This document shows, one piece after another, positions 1 to 8,910 of a stretch of 49,198 bases of DNA (position 1 is its first letter; every line of letters begins with the position of its first letter). The DNA is from Streptomyces sp. H27-H1 (GTDB lineage: Bacteria > Actinomycetota > Actinomycetes > Streptomycetales > Streptomycetaceae), in contig NZ_JAPNLJ010000049.1 in assembly GCF_026627445.1 (NCBI RefSeq), positions 1-49,198 of the forward strand, written 5' to 3'. The notes under the pieces were generated by a model. It was not told the DNA's origin. It saw only the letters and a program-made list of their open reading frames with translations, and made no database searches. The translations under genes and the position numbers were made by a program.

Positions 1-1
1 C

Positions 2-424
2 TCCGAGGCCGTGGACTCGCTCTCGGCCGGCGCAGGTGAACCCCCGGGCAGTGTCGACCGCGAGCTGGCCCTGGCCGGGCTCTCGCTCCCGCTGCCCGAC
101 CTCGCCGACGACGTCCGCGCGGTCCGCCGCGCCTTGGCCGAGGGGCTGCTCACCGGCACCGACGTGCTCCGTCACAAGGTCCCGGCCGCCTGGGCCCTGG
201 ACCCGGACCAGTGGCTGGGCCGTGTCGACCACCCCGACCGCAACGACCTCCACACCCCGGTACTGGCGGCCGCGGCCGAGGCGGACCGGCTGTTCGCGGC
301 GGCCCTCGGCGCCGACGCGGAGGCCTGGTGGCGGGCCGCCCGGGCACTGCCCGATTTCACCGGCACGCTCCCGGAGCTGCTCGCCGTCGTGATTCAGGGG
401 GACTCCGTGTCCAATCGGCCCTGA
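2..424 (+). CDS. Hypothetical protein, C-terminal part (cut by window edge)
   Basis: The reading frame is open to the left edge, so the true start is probably outside the window; the GTG at 11 is only the first in-frame start visible. About 140 residues remain. They are Ala/Leu-rich and mostly helical in character, with a Trp-containing stretch (AWWRAARALPDF) near the end. I recognise no family or motif. The stop codon lies 20 nt before the dxr start, so the two may be co-transcribed. Function is unknown. Confidence 0.6.
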   Translation, partial: SEAVDSLSAGAGEPPGSVDRELALAGLSLPLPDLADDVRAVRRALAEGLLTGTDVLRHKVPAAWALDPDQWLGRVDHPDRNDLHTPVLAAAAEADRLFAAALGADAEAWWRAARALPDFTGTLPELLAVVIQGDSVSNRP

Positions 425-444
425 GTTGCGGCAACAATGGTTCC

Positions 445-1698
445 ATGAGCGACCGCCCATCCCCCCTTGCCGATCCGCACCTCCTCTTCGACCCCGCGGC
501 CGGCCGGCGGGACATCGTCATCCTCGGCTCCACCGGGTCCATCGGGACCCAGGCCATCGATCTGGCCCTGCGCAACCCGGACCGGTTCCGGGTCACGGCC
601 CTGTCCGCCGCCGGCGGCCGGGTCGCACTGCTGGCCGAGCAGGCCCGGCTGCTCCGCGTGAACACGGTGGCCGTCGCGCGCGAAGACGTCGTACCGGCCC
701 TCAAGGAGGCGCTGGACTCCGAGTACGGCGCCGGTGAGCCGCTGCCCGAGATCCTCGCCGGACCGGACGCCGCGACCGAGCTCGCCGCCTCCGAGTGCCA
801 CACCGTCCTCAACGGCATCACCGGTTCCATCGGCCTCGCGCCGACCCTCGCCGCGCTGCGGGCCGGCCGGACCCTGGCCCTCGCCAACAAGGAGTCGCTG
901 ATCGTCGGCGGCCCGCTGGTCAAGGCCCTGGCGAAGCCCGGCCAGATCATCCCGGTCGACTCCGAGCACGCGGCGCTGTTCCAGGCCCTGGCCGCCGGCA
1001 CCCGCGCCGATGTGCGCAAGCTCGTGGTCACTGCCTCCGGCGGGCCCTTCCGCGGCCGCACCCGCGCCGAGCTCGCCTCGGTCACGGTGCAGGACGCGCT
1101 CGCGCACCCGACCTGGGCGATGGGCCCGGTGATCACCGTCAATTCGGCGACCCTGGTCAACAAGGGCCTGGAGGTCATCGAGGCGCACCTGCTCTACGAC
1201 ATCCCGTTCGAGCGGATCGAGGTCGTGGTCCATCCGCAGTCGTACGTGCACTCGATGGTGGAGTTCACGGACGGCTCCACGCTGGCCCAGGCCACCCCGC
1301 CGGACATGCGCGGCCCGATCGCGATCGGCCTCGGCTGGCCCGAGCGGGTCCCGGACGCGTCCACCGCCTTCGACTGGACCAAGGCGTCCACCTGGGAGTT
1401 CTTCCCGCTGGACACCGAAGCCTTCCCGGCAGTGGGCCTGGCCCGGCACGTGGGCGCCCTGGGCGGTACCGCGCCCGCCGTCTTCAATGCGGCGAACGAG
1501 GAGTGCGTGGAGGCGTTCCTGGCCGGTCGACTGCCGTTCACAGCAATCATGGATACGGTCTCTGCCGTGGTCGATGAGCACGGGACCCCCACCGGGGGAA
1601 CCTCCCTCACGGTCGCGGACGTCCTTGAAGCGGAGACCTGGGCCAGGGCCCGGGCACAGGAGATGGCGGCACGGGCCGCAGTGGAGGCGCGCGCATGA
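445..1698 (+). CDS. dxr: 1-deoxy-D-xylulose 5-phosphate reductoisomerase
   Basis: This enzyme converts 1-deoxy-D-xylulose 5-phosphate to 2-C-methyl-D-erythritol 4-phosphate with NADPH, the first committed step of the MEP isoprenoid pathway in the cytosol. The product is 417 residues, typical of the family. The NADPH-binding loop GSTGSIGTQ is near residues 28-36. The central catalytic region contains ANKESLIVGG, a conserved VDSEHAALFQ metal/substrate segment, and a SGGPFRGR loop. The ATG at 445 opens the conserved N-terminus; upstream in-frame sequence is unlike the family. It overlaps the downstream protease gene by 4 nt (ATGA), so translation is probably coupled. ispG of the same pathway follows one gene later. 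Confidence 0.96.
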   Translation: MSDRPSPLADPHLLFDPAAGRRDIVILGSTGSIGTQAIDLALRNPDRFRVTALSAAGGRVALLAEQARLLRVNTVAVAREDVVPALKEALDSEYGAGEPLPEILAGPDAATELAASECHTVLNGITGSIGLAPTLAALRAGRTLALANKESLIVGGPLVKALAKPGQIIPVDSEHAALFQALAAGTRADVRKLVVTASGGPFRGRTRAELASVTVQDALAHPTWAMGPVITVNSATLVNKGLEVIEAHLLYDIPFERIEVVVHPQSYVHSMVEFTDGSTLAQATPPDMRGPIAIGLGWPERVPDASTAFDWTKASTWEFFPLDTEAFPAVGLARHVGALGGTAPAVFNAANEECVEAFLAGRLPFTAIMDTVSAVVDEHGTPTGGTSLTVADVLEAETWARARAQEMAARAAVEARA

Positions 1699-2996
1699 CC
1701 GTACTGCTGACCTTGACCGGTGTGCTCGTGTTCGTGGTCGGGCTGCTCTTCTCCATCGCCTGGCACGAGCTCGGCCACCTCTCGACGGCCAAGCTCTTCG
1801 GCATCCGCGTGCCCCAGTACATGGTCGGCTTCGGCCGGACCATCTGGTCGCGCAGGAAGGGCGACACCGAGTACGGGCTCAAGGCCATCCCGATGGGCGG
1901 CTACATCCGCATGATCGGGATGTTCCCGCCCGGCGAGGACGGCAAGATCACCGCCCGTTCCACGTCGCCGTTCCGCTCGATGATCGAGGACGCGCGCTCG
2001 GCGGCGTACGAGGAACTGCAGCCGGGTGACGAATCGCGGCTCTTCTACACGCGCAAGCCGTGGAAGCGCGTGATCGTGATGTTCGCCGGACCCTTCATGA
2101 ACCTGGTCCTGGCCATGGCGATCTTCTTCGGTGTGTGGATGACCTTCGGGGTCCAGCAGACGACCACCCAGGTCCAGACGGTCTCCGAGTGCGTCCTCAA
2201 GCAGAGCGAGAACCGCGAGGTCTGCAAGGACGGCGACCCGGTGGCCCCGGGCAAGGCCGCGGGACTGCAGGTCGGCGACAAGATCGTGGCCTTCGGCGGC
2301 AAGCGGATCGAGGACTGGAGCACGCTCCAGACGAGCATCCGCAACACCATCGGACCAGCCGCCCTCACCGTGCTGCGCGACGGCCGGGAGGTCGAGCTCC
2401 ACGCGAACCTCGTGGAGAACCGCGTCGGCAAGACCGACGGCCACGGCGGCTACGTCAAGGGCGAGTACGTGTCGGCCGGCTACCTCGGCGTCGGCCCCAA
2501 GTCCGTGATCGCCCCGCTCACCTTCACCCAGTCCGCGGACCGGGTCGGGGAGGTCGTGCAGAGCAGCGTGCAGGGGCTGGCCCAGCTTCCGGGCAAGATC
2601 CCGGCCCTGTGGAACTCGGTGTTCAACGGCGCCGAGCGGGAGGCCGACTCCCCGATGGGCATCGTCGGCGCGGCCCGGATCAACGGCGAGATCGCGGCCC
2701 TGGACATTCCCGGCGAGCAGCGGATGTCGATCATGCTGAACGTCCTGGGCATGTTCAACCTCTCCCTCTTCCTGTTCAACATGCTGCCCCTGCTGCCCCT
2801 GGACGGCGGGCACATCGCGGGCGCCCTGTGGGAGTCGGTGCGACGCGGCTTCGCCCGGGTCTTCCGGCGGGCCGACCCGGGTCCGTTCGACGTGGCGAAG
2901 CTGATGCCCGCCGCGTACGTGGTGGCCGGAGTTTTCCTCTGCTTCACCTTGCTGGTTCTGGCCGCGGACGTGGTCAACCCCATTAAAATCACCTGA
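1695..2996 (+). CDS. rseP: Site-2-type zinc membrane protease (RseP/M50 family)
   Basis: An intramembrane metalloprotease of 433 residues. The zinc motif HELGH is at residues 24-28 in the first membrane segment, and the second active-site motif, NMLPLLPLDGG, is near residue 370 in a C-terminal membrane segment. Between them is one PDZ-like region (GKAAGLQVGDKIVAFGGKRI), fewer than the two of E. coli RseP. A further membrane segment follows the first motif (VIVMFAGPFMNLVLAMAIFF). Relatives cleave anti-sigma factors or signal-peptide remnants within the membrane; the substrate here cannot be read from sequence. It overlaps dxr by 4 nt and is followed by a strong terminator. Confidence 0.92.
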   Translation: MTVLLTLTGVLVFVVGLLFSIAWHELGHLSTAKLFGIRVPQYMVGFGRTIWSRRKGDTEYGLKAIPMGGYIRMIGMFPPGEDGKITARSTSPFRSMIEDARSAAYEELQPGDESRLFYTRKPWKRVIVMFAGPFMNLVLAMAIFFGVWMTFGVQQTTTQVQTVSECVLKQSENREVCKDGDPVAPGKAAGLQVGDKIVAFGGKRIEDWSTLQTSIRNTIGPAALTVLRDGREVELHANLVENRVGKTDGHGGYVKGEYVSAGYLGVGPKSVIAPLTFTQSADRVGEVVQSSVQGLAQLPGKIPALWNSVFNGAEREADSPMGIVGAARINGEIAALDIPGEQRMSIMLNVLGMFNLSLFLFNMLPLLPLDGGHIAGALWESVRRGFARVFRRADPGPFDVAKLMPAAYVVAGVFLCFTLLVLAADVVNPIKIT

Positions 2997-3046
2997 TTGA
3001 ACGATCGACGGAGCGTCGTACGCGTCATCCGTACCGCATCCGAACC

Positions 3047-3075
3047 GGAGCCGGGCACTCCTCGTGCCCGGCTCC
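3047..3075 (+). terminator. Perfect 12-bp hairpin after rseP
   Basis: GGAGCCGGGCAC (3047-3058) pairs perfectly with GTGCCCGGCTCC (3064-3075) around a 5-nt loop. It lies 50 nt after the rseP stop and 118 nt before ispG. There is no T-run, which is usual for Streptomyces terminators. It suggests that ispG has its own promoter between the hairpin and 3194. Confidence 0.8.
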
Positions 3076-3193
3076 CTACGTTCGGGTGGCACACCCCCTG
3101 CGATGCGCGGGAGACGTGCCGGTTGGCGTAATCTCGGACGCTGGAGCCCGCCGATCTCGGCACCTATTTCCACACCTTGGGGTTGCACAGAAG

Positions 3194-4351
3194 ATGACTG
3201 CCATCTCTCTCGGAATTCCGGCCGTGCCGACGAAGCTCGCCGACCGCAGGGTCAGCCGCAAGATCCAGGTCGGCTCGGTCGCCGTCGGTGGCGACTCACA
3301 AATCTCCGTGCAGTCGATGACCACCACCAGGACCTCCGACATCGGGGCCACGCTCCAGCAGATCGCGGAGCTGACCGCTTCCGGCTGCGACATCGTCCGC
3401 GTGGCCTGCCCGACGCAGGACGACGCCGACGCGCTCGCCGTGATCGCGAAGAAGTCGAACATCCCGGTCATCGCCGACATCCACTTCCAGCCGAAGTACG
3501 TGTTCGCCGCGATCGAAGCCGGCTGCGCCGCCGTCCGCGTGAACCCGGGCAACATCAAGCAGTTCGACGACCAGGTCAAGGAGATCGCGAGGGCCGCCAA
3601 GGACCACGGCACCCCGATCCGGATCGGCGTGAACGCGGGCTCGCTCGACGCGCGACTGCTGAAGAAGTACGGCAAGGCCACCCCCGAGGCGCTGGTCGAG
3701 TCCGCGCTGTGGGAGGCCTCCCTCTTCGAGGAGCACGGCTTCAGCGACATCAAGATCTCGGTCAAGCACAACGACCCGGTCGTCATGATCAACGCCTACC
3801 GCCAGCTGGCCGCCCAGTGCGAGTACCCGCTGCACCTCGGCGTCACCGAAGCGGGCCCGGCCTTCCAGGGCACCATCAAGTCCGCCGTCGCCTTCGGCGC
3901 GCTGCTCTCCGAGGGCATCGGCGACACCATCCGCGTCTCGCTGTCGGCCCCGCCGGTGGAGGAGATCAAGGTCGGCCGCCAGATCCTGGAGTCGCTGAAC
4001 CTCAAGCAGCGCCGCCTGGAGATCGTCTCCTGCCCGTCCTGCGGGCGCGCGCAGGTGGACGTCTACAAGCTGGCCGAGGAGGTCACGGCGGGCCTGGAGG
4101 GCATGGAGGTCCCGCTGCGCGTCGCGGTCATGGGCTGCGTCGTCAACGGCCCCGGTGAGGCCCGTGAGGCCGACCTGGGCGTCGCCTCCGGCAACGGCAA
4201 GGGCCAGATCTTCGTCAAGGGCGAGGTCATCAAGACCGTCCCCGAGTCGAAGATCGTCGAGACCCTCATCGAAGAGGCGTTCAAGATCGCCGAGCAGATG
4301 GAGAAGGACGGCGTGATGTCGGGCGAGCCGACGGTGGCGATCGGCGTCTAG
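3194..4351 (+). CDS. ispG: 4-hydroxy-3-methylbut-2-en-1-yl diphosphate synthase (flavodoxin)
   Basis: IspG reductively converts 2-C-methyl-D-erythritol 2,4-cyclodiphosphate to HMBPP, the penultimate MEP-pathway step, using a [4Fe-4S] cluster. The protein is 385 residues, the usual length for the short bacterial form. An N-terminal TIM barrel is followed by the cluster domain with ligands in CPSCGR (Cys280, Cys283) and MGCVVNGPGEA (Cys315 plus the nearby Glu). The ATG at 3194 starts the conserved MTAISLGIP segment; the upstream in-frame extension is not family-like. dxr, two genes upstream, belongs to the same pathway. Confidence 0.96.
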   Translation: MTAISLGIPAVPTKLADRRVSRKIQVGSVAVGGDSQISVQSMTTTRTSDIGATLQQIAELTASGCDIVRVACPTQDDADALAVIAKKSNIPVIADIHFQPKYVFAAIEAGCAAVRVNPGNIKQFDDQVKEIARAAKDHGTPIRIGVNAGSLDARLLKKYGKATPEALVESALWEASLFEEHGFSDIKISVKHNDPVVMINAYRQLAAQCEYPLHLGVTEAGPAFQGTIKSAVAFGALLSEGIGDTIRVSLSAPPVEEIKVGRQILESLNLKQRRLEIVSCPSCGRAQVDVYKLAEEVTAGLEGMEVPLRVAVMGCVVNGPGEAREADLGVASGNGKGQIFVKGEVIKTVPESKIVETLIEEAFKIAEQMEKDGVMSGEPTVAIGV

Positions 4352-4352
4352 T

Positions 4353-4412
4353 GCTGTGGCCGCGAGGTGCCGTGCCGGGCGCCGCGACACGGTGAACCTT
4401 CCCGGCCACAGC
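4353..4412 (+). other. Long imperfect stem-loop directly after ispG
   Basis: GCTGTGGCCG (4353-4362) pairs with CGGCCACAGC (4403-4412). Inside it AGGT pairs with ACCT and CCGTG with CACGG, giving about 19 base pairs interrupted by two small internal loops. It begins 2 nt after the ispG stop codon. It could protect the 3' end or act with the following hairpin as a two-stage terminator. Confidence 0.55.
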
Positions 4413-4453
4413 CCTAGCCCCAGGACCGAGCGCTTGGCTCCACAAGCGGGACA

Positions 4454-4494
4454 CCGACGGGCCCGGGGCCGCGATGCGGCCCCGGGCCCGTCGG
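4454..4494 (+). terminator. Perfect 19-bp hairpin terminator
   Basis: The 19-nt arm at 4454-4472 pairs without mismatch with 4476-4494 around a 3-nt GAT loop; the stem is almost entirely G-C. It lies between ispG and the next gene and is the strongest terminator candidate in this part of the window. Confidence 0.85.
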
Positions 4495-4609
4495 CCTGTG
4501 CCCCTGCGGGCGGGGCCCCGTTCCAGGCGTCGCCGAGGGGGCTCGAGGGCATCTCGAAGCGGCTCCGGGTACAGTGCGGAGATCAGCAGACTTGCATGGT
4601 GAGGCCCCA

Positions 4610-5455
4610 GTGTTGACGCAGACCACCACCCGGGTCCTTGAGCCCAGTGATCTTGACGCCGCGCTCGACATCCTCGGCCGCGAGCCGGTCGAGAACGCCT
4701 TCATCACCTCGCGGGTCCAGATCGCCGGGCTCGACCCGTGGCGCCTGGGCGGCGAGATGTGGGGCTGGTACGCCGACGGCGAGCTCCGCTCGCTCTGCTA
4801 CGCCGGCGCCAACCTGGTCCCCGCCTGCGCCGGCCCCGAGGCCGTACGGGCCTTCGCGGACCGCGCCCGGCGTACCGGCCGCCGCTGCTCCTCCATCGTC
4901 GGCCCCGCCGCGGCCACCCGCCTGCTCTGGCAGATCCTGGAGCCCAGCTGGGGCCCGGCCCGGGACGTCCGCTCCCACCAGCCGCTCATGATCATCGAGC
5001 AGCCGTCCACCACGGTGACCACCGACCCCGGGGTCCGCCGGATCCGCAAGGACGAGATCGACCTGATCATGCCCGCCTGCGTGGCCATGTTCACGGAGGA
5101 GGTCGGCATCTCCCCGATGACCGGCGACGGCGGCCTGCTCTACCAGGCCCGGGTCGCCGAGCTGGTCGCCGCCGGGCGTTCCTTCGCCCGGATCGAGGAC
5201 GGCAAGGTCGTCTTCAAGGCCGAGATCGGCGCGGCGACCTCCCGCGCCTGCCAGATCCAGGGCGTCTGGGTGGCCCCCGAGTTCCGCGGCCGAGGACACT
5301 CCGAGTCCGGGATGGCCGCCGTCGTCGCCTACGCGCTCCGGGACGTGGCCCCTGTGGCCAGCCTGTACGTCAACGACTACAACACCGCCGCGCGCGCCTC
5401 CTACCACCGGGTCGGTTTCCGCGAGGTGGGCGCGTTCATGAGCGTCCTGTTCTGA
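4610..5455 (+). CDS. GNAT-family acetyltransferase with DUF4081-type N-terminus
   Basis: A 281-residue protein. The C-terminal third is a GNAT acyl-CoA-binding fold: the motif A stretch VWVAPEFRGRGHSESGM, then a segment ending in LYVNDYNTAARASYHRVGF, which is typical of motif B. The N-terminal half (IDALDILGREPVENAF-like region) matches the DUF4081 domain often fused to GNATs in actinobacteria. The GTG at 4610 is preceded by GGTGAGG; TTG at 4613 is an alternative start. The acceptor substrate is unknown. The second GNAT begins 28 nt downstream, so the pair is probably one transcript. Confidence 0.85.
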   Translation: MLTQTTTRVLEPSDLDAALDILGREPVENAFITSRVQIAGLDPWRLGGEMWGWYADGELRSLCYAGANLVPACAGPEAVRAFADRARRTGRRCSSIVGPAAATRLLWQILEPSWGPARDVRSHQPLMIIEQPSTTVTTDPGVRRIRKDEIDLIMPACVAMFTEEVGISPMTGDGGLLYQARVAELVAAGRSFARIEDGKVVFKAEIGAATSRACQIQGVWVAPEFRGRGHSESGMAAVVAYALRDVAPVASLYVNDYNTAARASYHRVGFREVGAFMSVLF

Positions 5456-5483
5456 CCGCACGGTCCGCCAGTAAGGTCGCCGC

Positions 5484-6056
5484 ATGCTGCCAACCCCCGC
5501 GGGAGAAGACCCCGACCGGCCCGCCGGACTGCACGTCGGCCACCTCGACCTCGCCGCCCGGGTCGACGAGGCCCTGCGCGTCCAGGCCATGGCCTTCGGG
5601 CTCAGCGAGGAGGAGATCGGCATCCGGCGCTACATCGTCCAGCGCCACATGACCTGCCGCGGCGCCCGCGCGCTGGGCGCGTTCACCGAGGACGGGGTGC
5701 TCGCCGGGTTCGTCTACGGCATGCCCAACGACCGCACGCACTGGTGGTCCGGAGTCGTCGAGCCCTACCTGCGGGCCGACGGCCTCGAGGGCTGGCTCGA
5801 GGGCTCCTTCGTGATCACCGAGCTCCACGTCCACCCCGGGTTCCAGGGCGGGGGCGTCGGCCGCGCCCTCATCACCCGGATCACCGACACCGCCGCCGAG
5901 GAGCGCTCGATCCTCTCCGCGATCGACACCGAAAGCCCCGCCCGCGGCCTCTACCGGTCCCTCGGGTACACCGACCTCGCCCGCCAGGTCCACTTCCCGA
6001 GCGCGAGCCTCCCGTACGCCGTCATGGGCGCCCCGCTGCCGCTGCGCAGGCCCTGA
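5484..6056 (+). CDS. GNAT-family N-acetyltransferase
   Basis: A 190-residue single-domain GNAT. Acetyl-CoA-binding motif A is visible as ELHVHPGFQGGGVGRAL (about residues 114-130), followed by SPARGLYRSLGY, the usual motif B element. It has no close similarity to the GNAT just upstream, so the pair is not a recent tandem duplication. Substrate cannot be assigned. It ends 42 nt before proS. Confidence 0.85.
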   Translation: MLPTPAGEDPDRPAGLHVGHLDLAARVDEALRVQAMAFGLSEEEIGIRRYIVQRHMTCRGARALGAFTEDGVLAGFVYGMPNDRTHWWSGVVEPYLRADGLEGWLEGSFVITELHVHPGFQGGGVGRALITRITDTAAEERSILSAIDTESPARGLYRSLGYTDLARQVHFPSASLPYAVMGAPLPLRRP

Positions 6057-6098
6057 ATCCGTTTTCGCGGCCCCGGGAGCCACCGGTAGCCTCCCTTC

Positions 6099-7793
6099 AT
6101 GTCAACGCAACACGTGCAGCGCATGTCCCGCCTCATGGCCAAGACCCTCCGCGAGGACCCCGCCGACGCGGAGACCCTCAGCCACCGGCTGCTCGTGCGG
6201 GCCGGCTACGTCCGGCGCAGTTCCGCCGGGGTGTGGAGCTGGCTGCCGCTCGGCAAGCGCGTCCTGGACAACGTCTCGCGCATCGTCCGCGAGGAGATGG
6301 ACGGGATCGGGGCGCAGGAAGTGCTGCTCCCGGCACTGCTGCCGAGGGAGCCGTACGAGGTCAGCGGGCGCTGGTCGGAGTACGGGGACCTGCTGTTCCG
6401 GCTCAAGGACCGCAAGGGCGCCGACTACCTGCTCGGCCCCACCCACGAGGAGATCTTCACCCTGGTGGTCAAGGACCAGTGCACGTCCTACAAGGACCTG
6501 CCGGTCATGCTGTACCAGATCCAGACCAAGTACCGGGACGAGGCCAGGCCCCGCTCGGGCGTCCTGCGCGGCCGCGAGTTCCAGATGAAGGACTCGTACT
6601 CCTTCGACGTGTCCGACGAGGGCCTCGCCGAGTCGTACGCCCTCCACCGCGCGGCCTACCAGCGCATCTTCGAGCGGCTCGGCCTCGACCACCGCATCGT
6701 GTCGGCGGTGTCGGGCGCGATGGGCGGCTCGGCGTCGGAGGAGTTCCTCGCGCCCGCCCGGGCCGGCGAGGACACCTTCGTCGACTGCCCGTCCTGCGAC
6801 TACGCGGCGAACACCGAGGCGGTCACCTTCGCCCTGACGCCGGCCGAGGGGGAACACGGCGCGCTGGAGGAGGTCCCGACCCCCGACACCCCCACCATCG
6901 AGACCCTGGCGGCGCACCTGGGCGTCCCGGCGTCCGCGACGCTGAAGAACCTCCTGGTCAGGGTCGACGGCGAGATCACGGCCGTGGGCGTACCGGGTGA
7001 CCGGGAGGTCGACCTCGGCAAGCTCGGGGAGCACCTGGCCCCGGCCGTCGTGGAGCTGGTGACGGCGGAGGACTTCGCCGGCCGGCCCGACCTCGTACGC
7101 GGCTACGTGGGCCCGCAGGGCCTGGAGAAGGTCCGCTACCTGGCCGACCCCCGCGTCGCGCCGGGCACCTCCTGGGTGACCGGGGCCAACAAGCCCGATA
7201 CGCACGCCCGGAACGTGGTCTGCGGGCGGGACTTCGAGGTGGACCGCTACCTGGACGTCGTCGTCGTCCAGGAGGGCGACCCCTGCCCGTCCTGCGGCTC
7301 CGGGCTCCGCCTGGACCGGGCCATCGAGATCGGGCACATCTTCCAGCTCGGCCGGAAGTACGCGGACGCGTTCGGACTGGACGTCCTCGGCAAGGAGGGC
7401 AAGCCGGTCCGGGTCACCATGGGCTCCTACGGCATCGGCGTCTCCCGCGCGGTGGCCGCCCTGGCCGAGCAGACGGCCGACGAGCGGGGCCTGTGCTGGC
7501 CCGCCTCGGTGGCTCCGGCGGACGTGCACGTGGTGGCGGCGGGCAAGGCGGTGCCGCTCGCCCTCGCGGAGTCGGCGGCCCAGTCCCTGGCCGAGGCGGG
7601 CCTGCGGGTCATGCTGGACGACCGCCCGGGCCTTTCGCCCGGTGTGAAGCTCACGGACGCCGAACTCATGGGCGTCCCGTGGATCCTGGTCGCGGGCCGC
7701 CGCTCGGCGGACGGCGTGGTGGAACTCCAGAACCGCGCGACGGGCACCCGGGAAGAACTCCCCCTCCCGGAAGCCCTGACCCGCCTGACGTAG
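6099..7793 (+). CDS. proS: Prolyl-tRNA synthetase, bacterial type
   Basis: This cytosolic class II synthetase charges tRNA-Pro with proline. The product has 564 residues and bacterial-type architecture. The catalytic core is at about 1-220, with motif 1 (LPALLPREPYEVSGRW), the TXE element (GPTHEE) and motif 2 (RDEARPRSGVLRGREF). An inserted YbaK-like editing domain spans about 230-390. The core then resumes with motif 3 (MGSYGIGVSRAVAAL), and an anticodon-binding domain closes the protein. The ATG at 6099 starts the conserved MSRLMAKTLREDP region within a few residues. A bidirectional terminator follows. Confidence 0.96.
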   Translation: MSTQHVQRMSRLMAKTLREDPADAETLSHRLLVRAGYVRRSSAGVWSWLPLGKRVLDNVSRIVREEMDGIGAQEVLLPALLPREPYEVSGRWSEYGDLLFRLKDRKGADYLLGPTHEEIFTLVVKDQCTSYKDLPVMLYQIQTKYRDEARPRSGVLRGREFQMKDSYSFDVSDEGLAESYALHRAAYQRIFERLGLDHRIVSAVSGAMGGSASEEFLAPARAGEDTFVDCPSCDYAANTEAVTFALTPAEGEHGALEEVPTPDTPTIETLAAHLGVPASATLKNLLVRVDGEITAVGVPGDREVDLGKLGEHLAPAVVELVTAEDFAGRPDLVRGYVGPQGLEKVRYLADPRVAPGTSWVTGANKPDTHARNVVCGRDFEVDRYLDVVVVQEGDPCPSCGSGLRLDRAIEIGHIFQLGRKYADAFGLDVLGKEGKPVRVTMGSYGIGVSRAVAALAEQTADERGLCWPASVAPADVHVVAAGKAVPLALAESAAQSLAEAGLRVMLDDRPGLSPGVKLTDAELMGVPWILVAGRRSADGVVELQNRATGTREELPLPEALTRLT

Positions 7794-7812
7794 CCGCCCC
7801 CCGAACGCCGCA

Positions 7813-7840
7813 AGGCCTGGCCCCTAGGGGGGCCGGGCCT
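7813..7840. terminator. Bidirectional terminator between proS and the SPFH operon
   Basis: AGGCCTGGCCCC (7813-7824) and GGGGCCGGGCCT (7829-7840) form a 12-bp stem with one G-U pair and a 4-nt loop. The two flanking genes converge here, so it can end transcription from both sides. Confidence 0.75.
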
Positions 7841-7935
7841 CTATCCAGCCTCGCCAGGGTGCCTCTCCCAGCGGTAGCTGGAGGAGTTTGAGGCGCGGGC
7901 GCGGGCGGGGGGTCTGGGGTGGAGCCCCAGGGTCT

Positions 7936-7985
7936 GTTCAGCCCGTCCGGCGTTTGAGGACCGCGGTCCGGGCAGCGCCCGGGGA
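7936..7985. repeat. Dispersed Streptomyces-type intergenic repeat
   Basis: The stretch begins with CAGCCCGTCCGGCGTTTGAG and continues into CCGGGC-AGC-GCCCGG (7968-7982), a 6-bp hairpin. I recognise this wording from intergenic regions of many Streptomyces genomes, usually near 3' ends of genes. Only one copy is present in this window, so the repeat status rests on that recognition and not on the window itself. Confidence 0.5.
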
Positions 7986-8016
7986 ACGGTGGAAGGGGCT
8001 CCGCCCGCGCGGCGGA

Positions 8017-8868
8017 CTACCCGGGCGGCCCGTCCGGCTCCGCCGGGGGCGACGGCGGCGCCCCGGCCGGGGGCGACAGGGGCACGGGCCCAGGCACGGG
8101 CCCGGCCGCCGGCGTAGCCCGCTCCAGGAAGCGCAGCAACTCCACCGGAAACGGAAGAACCAGCGTGGAGTTCTTCTCCGCGGCAACGGCAACGACCGTC
8201 TGGAGCAGCCGCAGCTGAAGCGCCGCAGGCTGCTCCGACATGACCTCCGCCGCCTCGGCGAGCTTCCTCGAGGCCTGGAGCTCCGCATCCGCGTTGATGA
8301 TCCGCGCCCGCCGCTCCCGGTCGGCCTCCGCCTGCCGGGCCATCGACCGTTTCATCGTCTCCGGGAGCGATACGTCCTTGATCTCCACCCGGTCGATCTG
8401 GACGCCCCACCCCACCGCCGGACTGTCGATCATCAGTTCCAGCCCCTGGTTGAGCTGCTCCCGGTTGGACAGCAGATCGTCCAGGTCGGACTTGCCGATG
8501 ATCGACCGCAGCGAGGTCTGTGCCATCTGGGAGACGGCGAAGCGGTAGTCCTCGACCTCGATGATCGCGTTGGCCGCGTCCACCACCTTGAAGTACACGA
8601 CCGCGTCCACCCGCACGGTGACGTTGTCCCGCGTGATCCCCTCCTGGGCGGGCACCGGCATCGTGACGATCTGCATGTTGACCTTGCGCAACCGGTCGAA
8701 GACCGGGACCACGAAGGTGAAACCGGGCCCGCGGATGCCGTCCCGCAGCCGGCCCAGGCGGAAGACCACGCCCCGCTCGTACTGCTTCACCACCCGGGCG
8801 GCGGCGCCCAGGTAGGCCACGATCCCGACGCCCGCGACGGCGCCGGCTGTCAGCAGTTCCTGGACCAT
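8017..8868 (-). CDS. SPFH/slipin (stomatin-like) membrane protein
   Basis: A 283-residue band-7 protein. One N-terminal membrane segment (about residues 5-25) is followed by an SPFH domain (VKQYERGVVFRLGRLR through KDVSLPETMKRSM), then a helical region rich in Ala/Glu/Arg and a Pro-rich tail of about 30 residues. Slipins oligomerise in the membrane; many partner with NfeD proteases, but none is encoded here. The ATG at 8868 is chosen because AGGAGG sits 6-7 nt upstream; an earlier in-frame start at 8898 lacks such a site. It is the last gene of a - strand operon, 42 nt after the APH-fold gene. Confidence 0.88.
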   Translation of the reverse strand: MVQELLTAGAVAGVGIVAYLGAAARVVKQYERGVVFRLGRLRDGIRGPGFTFVVPVFDRLRKVNMQIVTMPVPAQEGITRDNVTVRVDAVVYFKVVDAANAIIEVEDYRFAVSQMAQTSLRSIIGKSDLDDLLSNREQLNQGLELMIDSPAVGWGVQIDRVEIKDVSLPETMKRSMARQAEADRERRARIINADAELQASRKLAEAAEVMSEQPAALQLRLLQTVVAVAAEKNSTLVLPFPVELLRFLERATPAAGPVPGPVPLSPPAGAPPSPPAEPDGPPG

Positions 8869-8910
8869 GGCGGCCTCCTGCCGGGCGGCATCCCCCACAG
8901 GGGTTATGCC

